Of a stretch of 64,000 nucleotides of DNA, positions 38,706-50,718 are shown one piece after another. The notes under the pieces were generated by a model that worked only from the letters and a program-made list of their open reading frames with translations, did not search any database and was not told where the DNA came from. Where the stretch lies: contig NC_049981.1 in NCBI RefSeq assembly GCF_000003815.2, positions 28,179,441-28,243,440 of the forward strand, read 5' to 3'. This stretch comes from Branchiostoma floridae. Lineage: Eukaryota; Chordata; Leptocardii; Amphioxiformes; Branchiostomatidae. Within the stretch, counting starts at the first letter, position 1. Each line of letters opens with the position of its first letter. Both the position numbers and the translations under genes were made by a program.

Positions 38706-41170
38706 TAATACAAGATCCATGTTTTATTCTGTGTAGTGTTTACGTAAGCACTGCTTCAAAGTACGATGCACTCTAAATCAAATTATGATTCCAACTCCGA
38801 ATCGAACGTTTTACGTTTGTCCGATATAAAAGAAAAACATGACCGTGTATCTGTCAAATCTCACCAAGCATCAGCCATGCCAAAAACGGCTTGTAATTTT
38901 GAAGAGATGAATGTAATAGACAGTGACCTCAGATCTCCACTACTCTCTGCGTAAAATGAACTGCGTCCAGAGATTAGGAACACATTTCTTGTCCATTTCC
39001 TCTTTGCGTACCGCCCGCCATACAAATGTCTTTTCTCTTATCCAACCATCTCTCCCTTTTCCGCTTCGCTGCCCAAACTGCTTTGTACGACAGAGTACTG
39101 ACCAGTAGTCATGGTGAGATATACGCTAACAGACTGGCATCGGGAGATGGCATTATGTAGATGAAATACTAAGTCAAAGTATGGCAGAAAATTTTCGATT
39201 GTATGTAGCAGCTTAGCTGGTCATGATGAGTTAATTGCATTGTGGGCAACTGGTTTTCCACTTGCTTATGGTCTATATGTATTTCCTATATACCCGGAAC
39301 TTCAAACATAGATAATGTGTCTACAACGTTTATACCATTGTTGTTCTGAATCTGAAAAGAAGCTTCAAATATTGTGGAATGATGACAACACTACAATGGT
39401 TTGTCCGTTATGTTGCGCTTTTGGTTTCTGAAAGGAGGTTAAAAAATGCAAGGAGGGTAAAAAAATCTTTTTTTAACCTCCTTGGTTTCTGGAAGAACTT
39501 AAGGGTTCTGACAGGCAGCTAAAGAGGGTCAGTACTCCAAAGTTAAAAGAAGCGCTATGATGTACTTTGAAGACTCTTGTAATGGTCATGGCATAGTTTT
39601 CTCATGATGTATTGGCTATATAGTGTAATTCGAAACTGAATATTCTATGCGTGTATATTCTTCGGCTATAGCATAAATCACTTTGCAACGAAAGCAACAG
39701 TACCCTTTTCCCTTGGTGGTTTGTGCTCAAAGTGCAATTGAGTACTACGGCCTGTATTTCATACACGTCGAACAACAGTTATTCAGACGGAAGTCCATTA
39801 CCCGACGTGCGTATGTTCCTTTCGAAGTATCACCCCTAAGATTCCATCAGCACTGCAATATGGGTTGTCCTATGGAAATGTAACACACAGGTAAGATTTA
39901 TCGCAATATGCAGTTTCCACTCTCGGTCAGATGTTGGTGGGAAACGTCCAGGTCAGATTGTAGTGCTGGAAAGGCTTTCTGTGCCGTTACCGTTACGCTA
40001 GCAACCCATCAGAACATCAGCATCTGCAACAGAAGCCAACATGCAAACGATCTATCTTGCACACTTCGATTTCAAGTAAAATCTTGAGAAGAGCATGCAT
40101 CATTCTAAGATAGAACACGAAAAGAGGATGAATTCATGAAAATCTGGACATTGCAAGTTTAAGATCTAGAGTTTTATTGTGGCTGATATAAGTCCAAATG
40201 GATTCCCTATTGCTGTAGCTTTCATGCTATCTCTCTTTGGAAACTGCTGATTTCTGTAGCTCATGTTATCACATCAGTAGTGTTATTCTTGTCAATGTCC
40301 TTCATCAAAACTGCCTATTCAGCACTCTATGACAATTATGATAATCGTCTCTATGAGCTTCGTGGCATAGCAATTCTTACATAGTACACTTATTTATTCA
40401 TTCGCTCACTCACATCACTCACGCACTCACTCACTCACGCACTCACATTACTTACATACTCTTCTGAAGCTAATGGTCATTGAGGCGTCAAGAAGGATTA
40501 TCTCCATCTGTCAATACCTTAAGCTGTGTTCATTGTCAATCCTCTTTTTTGATCCTTTAAGCGCACTTTGCAACAACTCATTGACTGTCACACTGGTGAA
40601 TCCGCCTGGGCCAAACTTCACAACTTCAGGTACACATGACATGTCCTCTAATACTTTAAAAGCATTTGTCTTGTCCCTGTCTGCCGACTTGGCGCTGAAA
40701 CAGTCAGATATCATTGTGGTGAATAGATCTAGACTACGATTTTCTCAAGCTTGGCAGCGTAAGCACATTATCTCTAATCCTTTTGTAATGGTAGATGGCT
40801 ACGAGCCGAAGAAAATCTGTTCCAAAATCTAGCTCTTTAGACACATGCCTTTGGGCTTAGCATGGATACTTTCAAGCAGCGAAACTTCGCAGCGTTTCGT
40901 TGCGTGACAACAATAAAAATAAGAGCAACATCCGGCTTTTAGACATTCCTTAACATTCGCCAGTGACGAATGTTTTTCTTAAGAAGGTTGAAAGAGTAGC
41001 CGAACACGAGTGCACATGTTCGTAGAATTCTAAGAGATTGAAGGAGTCTGAGTTTGTGAAACAGCGTTAACATCATGAAATCTTCACCATTGTAAACATT
41101 TAAGCCAAAGAATGCAATGTGTATCTTTCATCCCCCATGCATTCCCGGCATCAAGATGTTCAGAAAATAC
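38706..41170. other. Intronic stretch with small hairpins
   Basis: A 15-bp perfect stem, AAGGAGGTTAAAAAA / TTTTTTAACCTCCTT, lies at 39433-39483, and CACT-rich microsatellite sequence at 40395-40450. The frames at 40473-40832 (plus) and 40511-40714 (minus) overlap; neither is recognised. Confidence 0.5.
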
Positions 41171-41535
41171 ATACCATACTGTTCAGAATACACCTGCCCA
41201 TTTCCATGCTCTTCAGATTATACCTGCCCATTGCCATGCTGCTCAGAATACACCTGCCCATTGTCATGCTCTTCAGAATATACCTGCTTACTGTCGTGCT
41301 CTTCAGAATATACCTGCCCATTGCCATCCTCTTCAGAATATACCTGCCCATTGCCATCCTCTACAGAATACACCTGCCCATTGCCTTGCTGTTCAGAATA
41401 TACCTGCCCATTGCCTTGCTCTTCAGAATATACCTGCCCATTGCCTTGCTGTTCAGAATACACCTGCCTATTGTCATGCTCTTCAGAATATACCTGCCCA
41501 TTACCATGCTGTACAGAATATAGCTGCCCAATCGT
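41171..41535. repeat. 30-bp minisatellite, left block (about 12 copies)
   Basis: Tandem units made of ACCTGCCCATTGCC followed by ATGCTSTTCAGAATAT, with C/T and G/T variants at fixed positions. The array is interrupted at 41520 by a TTTATTTATTT-containing segment. Confidence 0.95.
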
Positions 41536-41886
41536 CATGTTGATTAGAATATATTTATTTATTTAAATTTTGGTTCATCTAGCCAGGGTGGCCCATCTCA
41601 GGGCAAAACACTGCTTTTCAATGGGGCGATAGAAGGCATACATGTAACATCAACACATACACATTGCCATGCTGTTCAGAATATACCTGCCCATTACCAT
41701 GCTGTACAGAATATAGCTGCCCAATCGTCATGTTGATTAGAATATATTTATTTATTTAAATTTTGGTTCATCTAGCCAGGGTGGCCCATCTCAGGGCAAA
41801 ACACTGCTTTTCAATGGGGCGATAGAAGGCATACATGTAACATCAACACATACACATTGCCATGCTGTTCAGAATATACCTGCCCA
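41501..41886. repeat. 193-bp tandem duplication at the minisatellite edge
   Basis: Bases 41501-41693 and 41694-41886 are almost identical. Each contains degenerate minisatellite units, ATATATTTATTTATTTAAAT, a CAGGGTGGCCCATCTCAGGG block resembling a LINE/SINE 3' end, and ACATACACATTGCC, where minisatellite units resume. Confidence 0.9.
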
Positions 41887-44800
41887 TTGCCATGCTGTTC
41901 AGAATATACCTGCCTATTGTCATGCTGTTCAGAATATACCTGCCTATTGCCATGTTGTTCAGAATATACCTGCCCATTGCCATCCTCTTCAGAATATACC
42001 TGCCCATTGCCATATTGTTCAGAATATACCTGCTTACTGTCGTGCTCTTTAGAATATACCTGCCCATTGCCATGCTCTTCAGAATACACCTGCCCATTGC
42101 CTTACTGTTCAGAATATACCTGCCTATTGTCATGCTCTTCAGAATATACCTGCCCATTGCCTTGCTGTTCAGAATACACCTGCCTATTGTCATGCTCTTC
42201 AGAATATACCTGCCCATTGCCATATTGTTCAGAATATACCTGCTTACTGTCGTGCTCTTTAGAATATACCTGCCCATTGCCATACTGTTCAGAATATACC
42301 TGCCCATTGCCTTACTGTTCAGAATACACCTGCTTACTGTCGTGCTCTTCAGAATACACATACACATTGCCATGCTGTTCAGAATATACCTGCCCATTGC
42401 CATGCTGTTCAGAATATACCTGCCTATTGTCATGCTGTTCAGAATATACCTGCCTATTGCCATGTTGTTCAGAATATACCTGCCCATTGCCATCCTCTTC
42501 AGAATATACCTGCCCATTGCCATATTGTTCAGAATATACCTGCTTACTGTCGTGCTCTTTAGAATATACCTGCCCATTGCCATGCTCTTCAGAATACACC
42601 TGCCCATTGCCTTACTGTTCAGAATATACCTGCCTATTGTCATGCTCTTCACGAATAATACCTCTTGCCCATTGCCTTGCTGTTCAGAATACACCTGCCT
42701 ATTGTCATGCTCTTCAGAATATACCTGCCCATTGCCATATTGTTCAGAATATACCTGCTTACTGTCGTGCTCTTTAGAATATACAATGTACCTGCCCATT
42801 ACCATGCTCTTCAGAATATACCTGCCCATTGCCATGCTGCTCAGAATACACCTGCCTATTGTCATGCTGTTCAGAATACACCTGCCTATTGTCATGCTCT
42901 TCAGAATATACCTGCCCATTGCCATATTGTTCAGAATATACCTGCTTACTGTCGTGCTCTTTAGAATATACAATGTACCTGCCCATTACCATGCTCTTCA
43001 GAATATACCTGCCCATTGCCTTACTGTTCAGAATATACCTGCCCATTGCCATATTGTTCAGAATATACCTGCTTACTGTCGTGCTCTTTAGAATATACCT
43101 GCCCATTGCCTTACTGTTCAGAATATACCTGCCCATTGCCATACTGTTCAGAATACACCTGCCCATTGCCTTGCTGTTCAGAATATACCTGCCCATTGCC
43201 ATACTGTTCAGAATATACCTGCCCATTGCCTTACTGTTCAGAATATACCTGCCCATTGCCATGCTGTTCAAAATGTACCTGCCCATTGCCATACTGTTCA
43301 GAATATACCTGCCCATTGCCATGCTGTTCAGAATATACCTGCTTACTGTCGTGCTCTTCAGAATATACCTGCCCATTGTCATGCTCTTCAGAATATACCT
43401 GCCTATTGCCATGTTGTTCAGAATATACCTGCCCATTGCCATCCTCTTCAGAATATACCTGCCCATTGCCTTGCTGTTCAGAATATACCTGCCCATTGCC
43501 ATACTGTTCAGAATACACCTGCCCATTGCCATGCTCTTCAGAATACATCTGCCCATTGCCATGCTCTTCAGAATATACCTGCCCATTGCCATGCTGTTCA
43601 GAATATACCTGCCCATTGCCATGCTCTTCAGAATACACCTGCCCATTGCCATACTGTTCAGAATATACCTGCTTATTGCCGTGCTCTTCAGAATATACCT
43701 GCCCATTGCCATACTGTTCAGAATATACCTGCCTATTGCCGTGCTCTTCAGAATATACCTGCCCATTGCCATGCTCTTCAGAATATACCTGCCCATTGCC
43801 ATGCTCTTCAGAATATACCTGCCCATTGCCATGCTCTTCAGAATATACCTGCCCATTGCCTTGCTGTTCAGAATACACCTGCCCAATGCCATGCTCTTCA
43901 GAATATACCTGCCCATTGCCATGCTCTTCAGAATATACCTGCCCATTGCCAAGCTCTTCAGAATATACCTGCCCATTGCCATGCTGTTCAGAATACACCT
44001 GCCTATTGTCATGCTCTTCAGAATATACCTGCTCACTGTCGTGCTCTTCAGAATATACCTGCCCATTGCCATGCTGTTCAGAATATACCTGCCCATTGCC
44101 ATCCTCTTCAGAATATACCTGCCCATTGCCATGCTGTTCAGAATATACCTGCCCATTGCCATGCTGTTCAGAATATACCTGCTTACTGTCGTGCTCTTCA
44201 GAAAATACCTGCCCATTGCCATACTGTTCAGAATACACCTGCCTATTGTCATGCTATTCAGAATATACCTGCCCATTGCCATACTGTTCAGAATATACCT
44301 GCCCATTGCCATACTGTTCAGAATATACCTGCTTACTGTCGTGCTCTTCAGAATATACCTACCCACTGCCATATTATTCAGAATATACCTGCCCATTGCC
44401 ATAATGTTCAGAATATACCTGCCCATTGCCATCCTCTTCAGAATATACCTGGCCATTGCCATGCTGGTTCGGAAAATACTGACCCATGGCTTACTGTTCA
44501 GAATACACCTGCCCATTGCCATGCTGTTCAGAATATACCTGCCCATTGCCATGCTGTTCAGAATATACCTGCCCATTGCCATGCTCTTCAGAATATACCT
44601 GCCCATTGCCATGCTCTTCAGAATATACCTGCCCATTGCCTTACTGTTCAGAATACACCTGCCCATTGCCATGCTCTTCAGAATATACCTGCCCATTGCC
44701 ATGCTCTTCAGAATATACCTGCCCATTGCCTTACTGTTCAGAATACACCTGCCTATTGTCATGCTCTTCAGAATATACCTGCCTATTGTCGTGCTCTTCA

Positions 44801-44891
44801 GAATACACCTGCCCATTGCCTTGCTGTTCAGAATACACCTGCTTATTGTCGTGCTCTTCAGAATATACCTGCCCATTGCCAAGCTCTTCAG
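41851..44891. repeat. 30-bp minisatellite, main block (about 100 copies, runs into the gap)
   Basis: Near-perfect 30-bp units. Because 30 is a multiple of 3 and the unit has a stop in only one of six frames, five frames stay open for kilobases and yield apparent proteins up to about 700 residues (SEYTCPLPC-, FRIYLPIAML-, ILKSMAMGRY-, YSEQHGNGQV-type repeats). I treat these as artefacts. The array has higher-order structure and ends at the N run, so the true length is unknown. Confidence 0.95.
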
Positions 44892-44991
44892 NNNNNNNNN
44901 NNNNNNNNNNNNNNNNNNNNNNNNNNNNNNNNNNNNNNNNNNNNNNNNNNNNNNNNNNNNNNNNNNNNNNNNNNNNNNNNNNNNNNNNNNN
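44892..44991. other. Assembly gap (100 N)
   Basis: Exactly 100 N immediately after the minisatellite. The size is a conventional placeholder. The right side does not resume the array. Confidence 0.99.
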
Positions 44992-45057
44992 CCTGATTAA
45001 TCAGTATGCTCAAAGAATTTTTTATTCGGGCCCGATGTCGATAAGAGGTTCATGTGG

Positions 45058-45301
45058 GGCTCCCTATCACTTGAAGTGCGGCACGCTTGCGGCATTGCTG
45101 CGTTCGTTCAGTGCGTCACTGTTTTGTTATTTTCTTCGATTTTTTATGATTCAGATATTGCGCAATACGTAAAAGTATAACATAAAAGACGACAAAATAT
45201 GCAACAAGTAAGAAAATTCGTTCTTTATCTCTGAAATTCGTTGAGCATCTTCCGAACGCAACAATGCCGCAAGCGTGCCGCACGTCAAGTGAGAGGGGGC
45301 C
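45058..45301 (+). mobile_element. MITE-like core-family copy 12, with long terminal inverted repeats
   Basis: A 244-bp element. The left end GGCTCCCTATCACTTGAAGT then GCGGCACGCTTGCGGCATTG is repeated inverted at the right end (GCAACAATGCCGC...GAGAGGGGGCC) over about 48 bp with few mismatches. The core GTATAACATAAAAGACGACA, AAATTCGTTGAGCATC matches the family. This copy shows the complete termini best. Confidence 0.7.
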
Positions 45302-45686
45302 TTAAGCTAGGTTTCCCGTGCGTTTTTCTGTATGTCACAACCGTAGCTCGAGAAACCGGGAATGGATCCTTGTGACATTTGGCAGGTGGATAGTGGCCGG
45401 GGAAACACCGGTTAAGTTCGATTATGGGCCTACAAGCGGCTTTCTAGAGTACTGCTGCGGGACGTGCGGTTTAGACATTCAGTCTTCTGGACATGCTGTG
45501 CCTGTGGTACATAGCTCTTTGAGCAGAGTACGTAAGCTGTACGTTTTGCTCCCCTGGCGGGTTTTCTAACTGCAGTGGCAGAGGGCCGGTTCTGTTTCAA
45601 GCTTTGGACGAGAATAACTCAATAAGGTGCTGATGGATCTTCATGATTTTTGGTACAATTCAATCTTATAGTTTTCTGTGTATTTA

Positions 45687-47224
45687 GGGACCGTACGGCA
45701 TTTAGTGAGGGGGGAGGGCCGGTCGCCAGGGGGGGGAGGGCCAAGCAAAAAAATATTTTGCCAGGGGGAGGGCCTAGCAATTTTTTTTTTACTTGGGGGG
45801 AGGGCCAAGCAAAAAAATAGCTTGGTCTGCCAGCAAAATATGTCCCTTAAAATCCAAGAAACGGCGTTTCAGAGGGTCAAGATTTCAAAATTTTTCTGGA
45901 CCTCTGCAAAGGATCGCCCGAGGTTGGCGCTCGGGATACAGTGAAAATGCGAAAGGGAGGGGGCGGGGCTTATGCATGACGCCATCGAAAACCTTCTTCA
46001 CTCACAGAAATGTTATAAAACTCTAGATTAGTCTGCCAGCAAAATTTAGCCCTGTCTTATTGCCCTCAAAATGTAAGAAATGGCGTTTCAAAGCTCGAGA
46101 GTAAATATTTGCAAATTTCCCTGGATCCCTTTTGACGTGACCGGCCTCGCGCCTTTGATGACCGACATCGTGATAATGTGTTTGGGGGGGATTTAATTTT
46201 GTATTTCTAAATTGAAATGCTATTAAAGTTAGCTTTGTTTGTCAGCAAAATATCTCCTCAAACTGAAGGAAATAGTTTTTAAGAGGGTCAAGATTTCAAA
46301 ATTCTCCCGGACCTACCTTGCGATTCTTCGTGCCTTTGGCGCCGAACATGGTGTTCGGAACGTCGTTCTCAAAAACTTGAAACCCTGGTATTTTTTTTTT
46401 CATAGAAATGTCATCTAACCAGCAAATTTTCCCATAAAAAAGCAATGCAGGAAATCGTGGCAAAAAAGCGTGGCATTTCTAAAAGATCTCCTGCAAGTCT
46501 GCGGTCTCACGCCCGCCGGCGGCTAGAGAGAGGCGACCGGTCTTACCCCGCCGTCCGTGGGAAAATCAGCGTCACGCGTCGGCGCCCCCCTCCCCACTAC
46601 AGTTTTGGAAGTCGAATCGTGCTGTCGTTTTAGTTTTCATTCCCCCCCCCCCCGATTTACCGTAAGTTATTACCACCACAGAACCAAGAAAAAGTCCAAA
46701 ATATATGTAAATTGAAAATAGTTTCCGTCAAGCCGCTCAGGCCCGCGAGCTTGCAATACGTAAATTTAGGGAGCGGGGCGCGCGCCGCTTCGTGGCGCAA
46801 ATCTACTAGAAATCCAGGTACAAATGCTTTTTAGGTGTTGTTTCAATATCAAAACAATGAAATAGCTTCTATAAAGCAAATATTTATGCCTCTATGAAGC
46901 AGATATTTATCCCTCTATTTAGCAGATATTTTGAGCCATTCTGTTTTCCTTTTTTTACTAGGGGTGAGAGATCTGCTTCTCGGTGAAAATCATGAAAAAG
47001 TATGACGCAAAGCACATTTCCAAATGCGGGAGCGCAGTGTTTTATTGGCGTCCTGAATATTTTTTCAAAGTTGATAGGAGGGGGGAGGGCCAAGCAAAAA
47101 TATTTTGTCTTGGGGGGAGGGCCTAGCAAAAAAAAATTTACCTGGGGGGAGGGCCATGCAAAATTTTTTTGACCCGACCCTCTGGCGACCGGCCCTCCCC
47201 CCTCACTAAACGCCGTACGGTCCC
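45687..47224. mobile_element. PIF/Harbinger-like non-autonomous element, 1.54 kb
   Basis: The ends are a 43-bp inverted repeat starting GGGACCGTACGGC and ending GGCCGGTCGCCAG, with one mismatch, flanked by TTA on both sides (45684-45686 and 47225-47227). A TWA duplication with GGG-type ends suggests PIF/Harbinger. Just inside each end are three GGGGGGAGGGCCNNGCAAAA units, in the same orientation at both ends. The middle contains three to four diverged copies of a roughly 200-bp unit beginning CAGCAAAAT (about 45823, 46036, 46242, 46421). No transposase frame is present; the open frames seen are low-complexity. Confidence 0.65.
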
Positions 47225-47227
47225 TTA

Positions 47228-50200
47228 GGTACATTTATTCTAAGAAGCAGGGGTGTACAACTAGAGAGATTTGTGAAATTATGGCGACGACGACTTCTCA
47301 TTATTCCTTTCCTGGCAACTACTGTAAGCTAAGTATTCTTCTGTCTTCCAACTGATGTCATTAACGCAGTCACACAGTATTTGTGTTTCTACTTCTGCAT
47401 CGTCATCCTTTGCTTAGAAATGCACAAGTAATTTGCGACTCTTAAAATCTAATCGGTGTAATCTAACAAAACCGTAGCAATCACTGAAACATGATATTAC
47501 AAGCACCAATTTTGAAAAGCAAACGTACCAAAACATTTGGGGGAGATGATATCTGCCATCGCTCATAATAATTCAGGTCCCGACGCTCAAAAAGCTTCAA
47601 ATTCCTAAGCTTACTGCTGTACAAACATGTGTTTTTATCACCTCAATATAGCGTTATCTGAAGGATGCAGCTCTGTCTGGAAGACTTATGTACCTACTGG
47701 GCGGGTATGTGGGCAGAAGGTAGGTTTACAGTTCACAGTAAGAACCTTCTCTACTCTAGGGCACATTTCCAATGTCAAAGAATACTTTTGAGTCTGTCCT
47801 TTCCAATATGAGTCTGTCTTCTGCCTTCCTTCCCCCGCTTTCCCGATGCTGAATCGTGAATCGTCCCCAGTTCCTTATGATAGATGGCCGCATCCAATCT
47901 TGAAAATTAATTAAGGAAGTATGATAGTCACATTCATAACTTTTAATAAAGGTTCCCAAGATTTATCATCTTGCTGACCTTATATTCTAGACATGTTGAA
48001 AATATTTGAAATAAGTGTTGAACTTGCAATGAAATATAGAAAAATTTACATTTTTCGGAATAATTAAAGGATTAACTCAAGCATCTCTCAACTACAAAGA
48101 CACTATGTTTAGATACTCACTCACTCACTCATTGTTTAGATACATTGAATAGCATAAAATGTAGATATAGGTTGCTGTAGTAACAGTGATAAAAGAATAC
48201 GTTTCCAACTTTGCTATGAGGTTTTCTGAGAAAAGTATTATTTAAGACAATTTTGGGAATCAAATAAAATTGCTTGCAAAGGTTATAGATTTTATTTCTC
48301 AATCAACAGAAATTAGAGTAAAGTTCATCAAAACCAAGAAAACAGGTCATGTGAAGAAATCAACACTTTGGGGTTGATCTCTATTCTATCTAATTCTCTC
48401 ACTATTTCATGCCAATGAAAGAAACGATGGACCACATGCCAATATGCCGCACAACTTTTAAGGCGGGTTGAAAAATAAGGCCGGTCACGGAAATTAAGTT
48501 TGAAATGAGCATGGGTCAGTGAATCTCTCTAAATCAGCCCACCTACTAAAACTGCCGCGTGCCCTTTCACAATCCACCAGTATAATAAAACGGCTAACAA
48601 ATCTACCCCGCCCCATATCCTGCACACGTGACACGCATACACATTCCCCAACCTTCATGAAAGGTGGTTATTATTTCAGGTAGCACAACGGGAAAAACTT
48701 GCAAATATGATGAATGGAACTCCCTGAGGATTACTGAAGCGTAGATTGACCTTCCGATAAGCGACGGATAAGAAATTGGTTGTCGTTTTGTGATAGCATT
48801 GCTTCAGAACACATTGGAATGCGAACATCCATCAGACACGAACTGTACTCAAAACTATGATAAAACAGTAGGCTGTGCTTTTTGCATTATCCGTTCTTTG
48901 TTTATTGTAGATTATTGTCGTATATTCAGGGATTCTTCCCTGCTTCTTTCCTGGGTTTCTGGTGATGCCTTAAAGTTTGTTATTAATTGTTTTTCTACTT
49001 CAGTCTGAGAAACTAGTATGGACTTGGGTTCTGCCTTGGTAACCGTCAGCCAAAGTCTAGACGTCTCACAATAATAATAGGCATAACATGGCGAGCCAGT
49101 GTTGCCCTTACATTATACTTGTGGCTAGGTAAACCCATTTCATTATGTGTACCCAATTTTTGGTCTCTAGATTTCAAACATGTCTTACAGAATGACTTGT
49201 ACTCCAAGTTGGTGAACGATCTCAGCCAGGCCTTCACTGATGTGACATGTATGGCTGCTGGCAGCATTCTGAAGTATGTAGTTTATTAATTATCTTATCC
49301 GGATGTATACCAGTAGGGTCTGGTCATTATATACTATTACTGGGGTTGTAAAGCCCTATTCCTTCGTAACCGATGCGCAAAAAAACACTGTTGTAGCTAC
49401 GAAATCAATTTATCTCAGAGACAGTTACTGTTCTTCATTTGATATATTCATGTACGGGATACACCTTGGTCGTATGAATATACCGCAAATTGATTGTCCC
49501 CTCAGAAACCAAATTTAGATCTTTGTATTGGCCTGATCTAGCACCCCCCCCCCCTCCCCTCTGACGATTTACTCCCTTCTGTGGTCAAACAAGCCCGAAA
49601 CATCATCTGCACAGATCCCCGTGAACACTCGAGGGAGAACTAACATGGTCTTGCATTCATACTGACTGCTCCACATAATGGCAGTCAATGAAAACTTAAG
49701 GTTCTCTAAAATCCTCAATGACTCTCGGTCGAACCCATTAGCACTTAGGTGTACGGCTGGAATAAGATGGATTTTTCAGGCTTCGGACAGCAAGTAACTG
49801 TTCTACGGGGTCCAGGTGAAGTTCCTTGGGCGTCATAACCTTGCAGGTCTCTTCCTACCGCAAATGAAAACATATTCAACACTAGGAAATTCATTCTCAA
49901 GTGATTACTAGGGCACTAAGGTATAATTTCATTTCTCCCTCTTTCTTGTTGGAATGCTTCAAGGGGTGAATTTAACTGACAAGCGTAGCTAAAATTGACG
50001 CCTCAAATACTTTAGAAGATAAAGTGCACTTCATCGCAGATTGTACCATGTATGCTAATGAGAGAAATATCCTATTTAGATATATAGAAAGTAGATTTCC
50101 TCACTTGAGAATATATGATAGTCATATTCCTCATTCGTTTTCTCAAACTGACTATAGCTAAACCTACGGCATACAAACCCACATTTTACCAAGAAGAAGC

Positions 50201-50718
50201 CGAGCTTGCTATGATATTCGTACCAACAAGTGTATGTTTTGTCTTTGTTATGACCTGTGCTTACACGTAGCTTGGTTGGCAAAATATAGAACAAAAGTCT
50301 TCATTCATTCATTAGTATAGTTACAGTTTGTTTGTTGTATTTTGCAAAGAACGCACGCCACCAAACTCTGATACACATCATACTCCTCTGAGCAAGCAAT
50401 ACGGTACGATCCTGTCGAATCATGACGGTTTTGTTTCTATTTTCCTATTTATGGTAGAAATGTTTGCATTTCTCAAGTATTGATTCATACTTCTTAGCTC
50501 AATAGAAGTGCTACACATGGCTGCACCGTGGCTGTTTGAGATGATATAAAGGTGTGTATGAAACTGCTTTGTCAAGTAATCTCGCGGCCACGCTCGATAC
50601 CTCCTCCACCTCTCCCTGTCATCTGGACCTTCACATCTGAACCCCAGACTCCCTTAAGCATTATCGATTACAATATCACACATCGCTTATCTTTCTTAGC
50701 AGGGAAGAAAATCTTTAC
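47228..50718. other. Intronic stretch, no supported feature
   Basis: Rest of GPCR intron 2 up to exon 2. Only a short ACTC microsatellite near 48117 and C-runs near 49546 stand out. Confidence 0.55.

Larger units (their letters stand above)
25908..50718 (-). other. GPCR intron 2 (phase 2, about 24.8 kb)
   Basis: Bounded by GTAAAG (50718 downward) and TTCCACAG (ending 25908). It interrupts the Arg codon of the DRY-equivalent motif, a recurrent intron position in class A GPCR genes. It holds LINE and MITE fragments, the 30-bp minisatellite, the assembly gap and the Harbinger-like element, all listed separately. No other gene is supported inside it, so the length of the intron is largely repeat-derived. 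Confidence 0.85.

Noticed and set aside
41160-44891. CRISPR array
   Set aside because: Units are contiguous 30-bp repeats with no unique spacers, in a eukaryotic intron.
42774-45000. Open frames of about 700 residues on both strands
   Set aside because: They follow from a 30-bp repeat unit lacking stops in five frames. There is no start context, splice support or frame-specific conservation, and the plus frame runs into N.
46647-46660. Poly-C and G-rich tracts as regulatory quadruplexes
   Set aside because: Short homopolymer runs inside a transposable element; nothing ties them to a gene.
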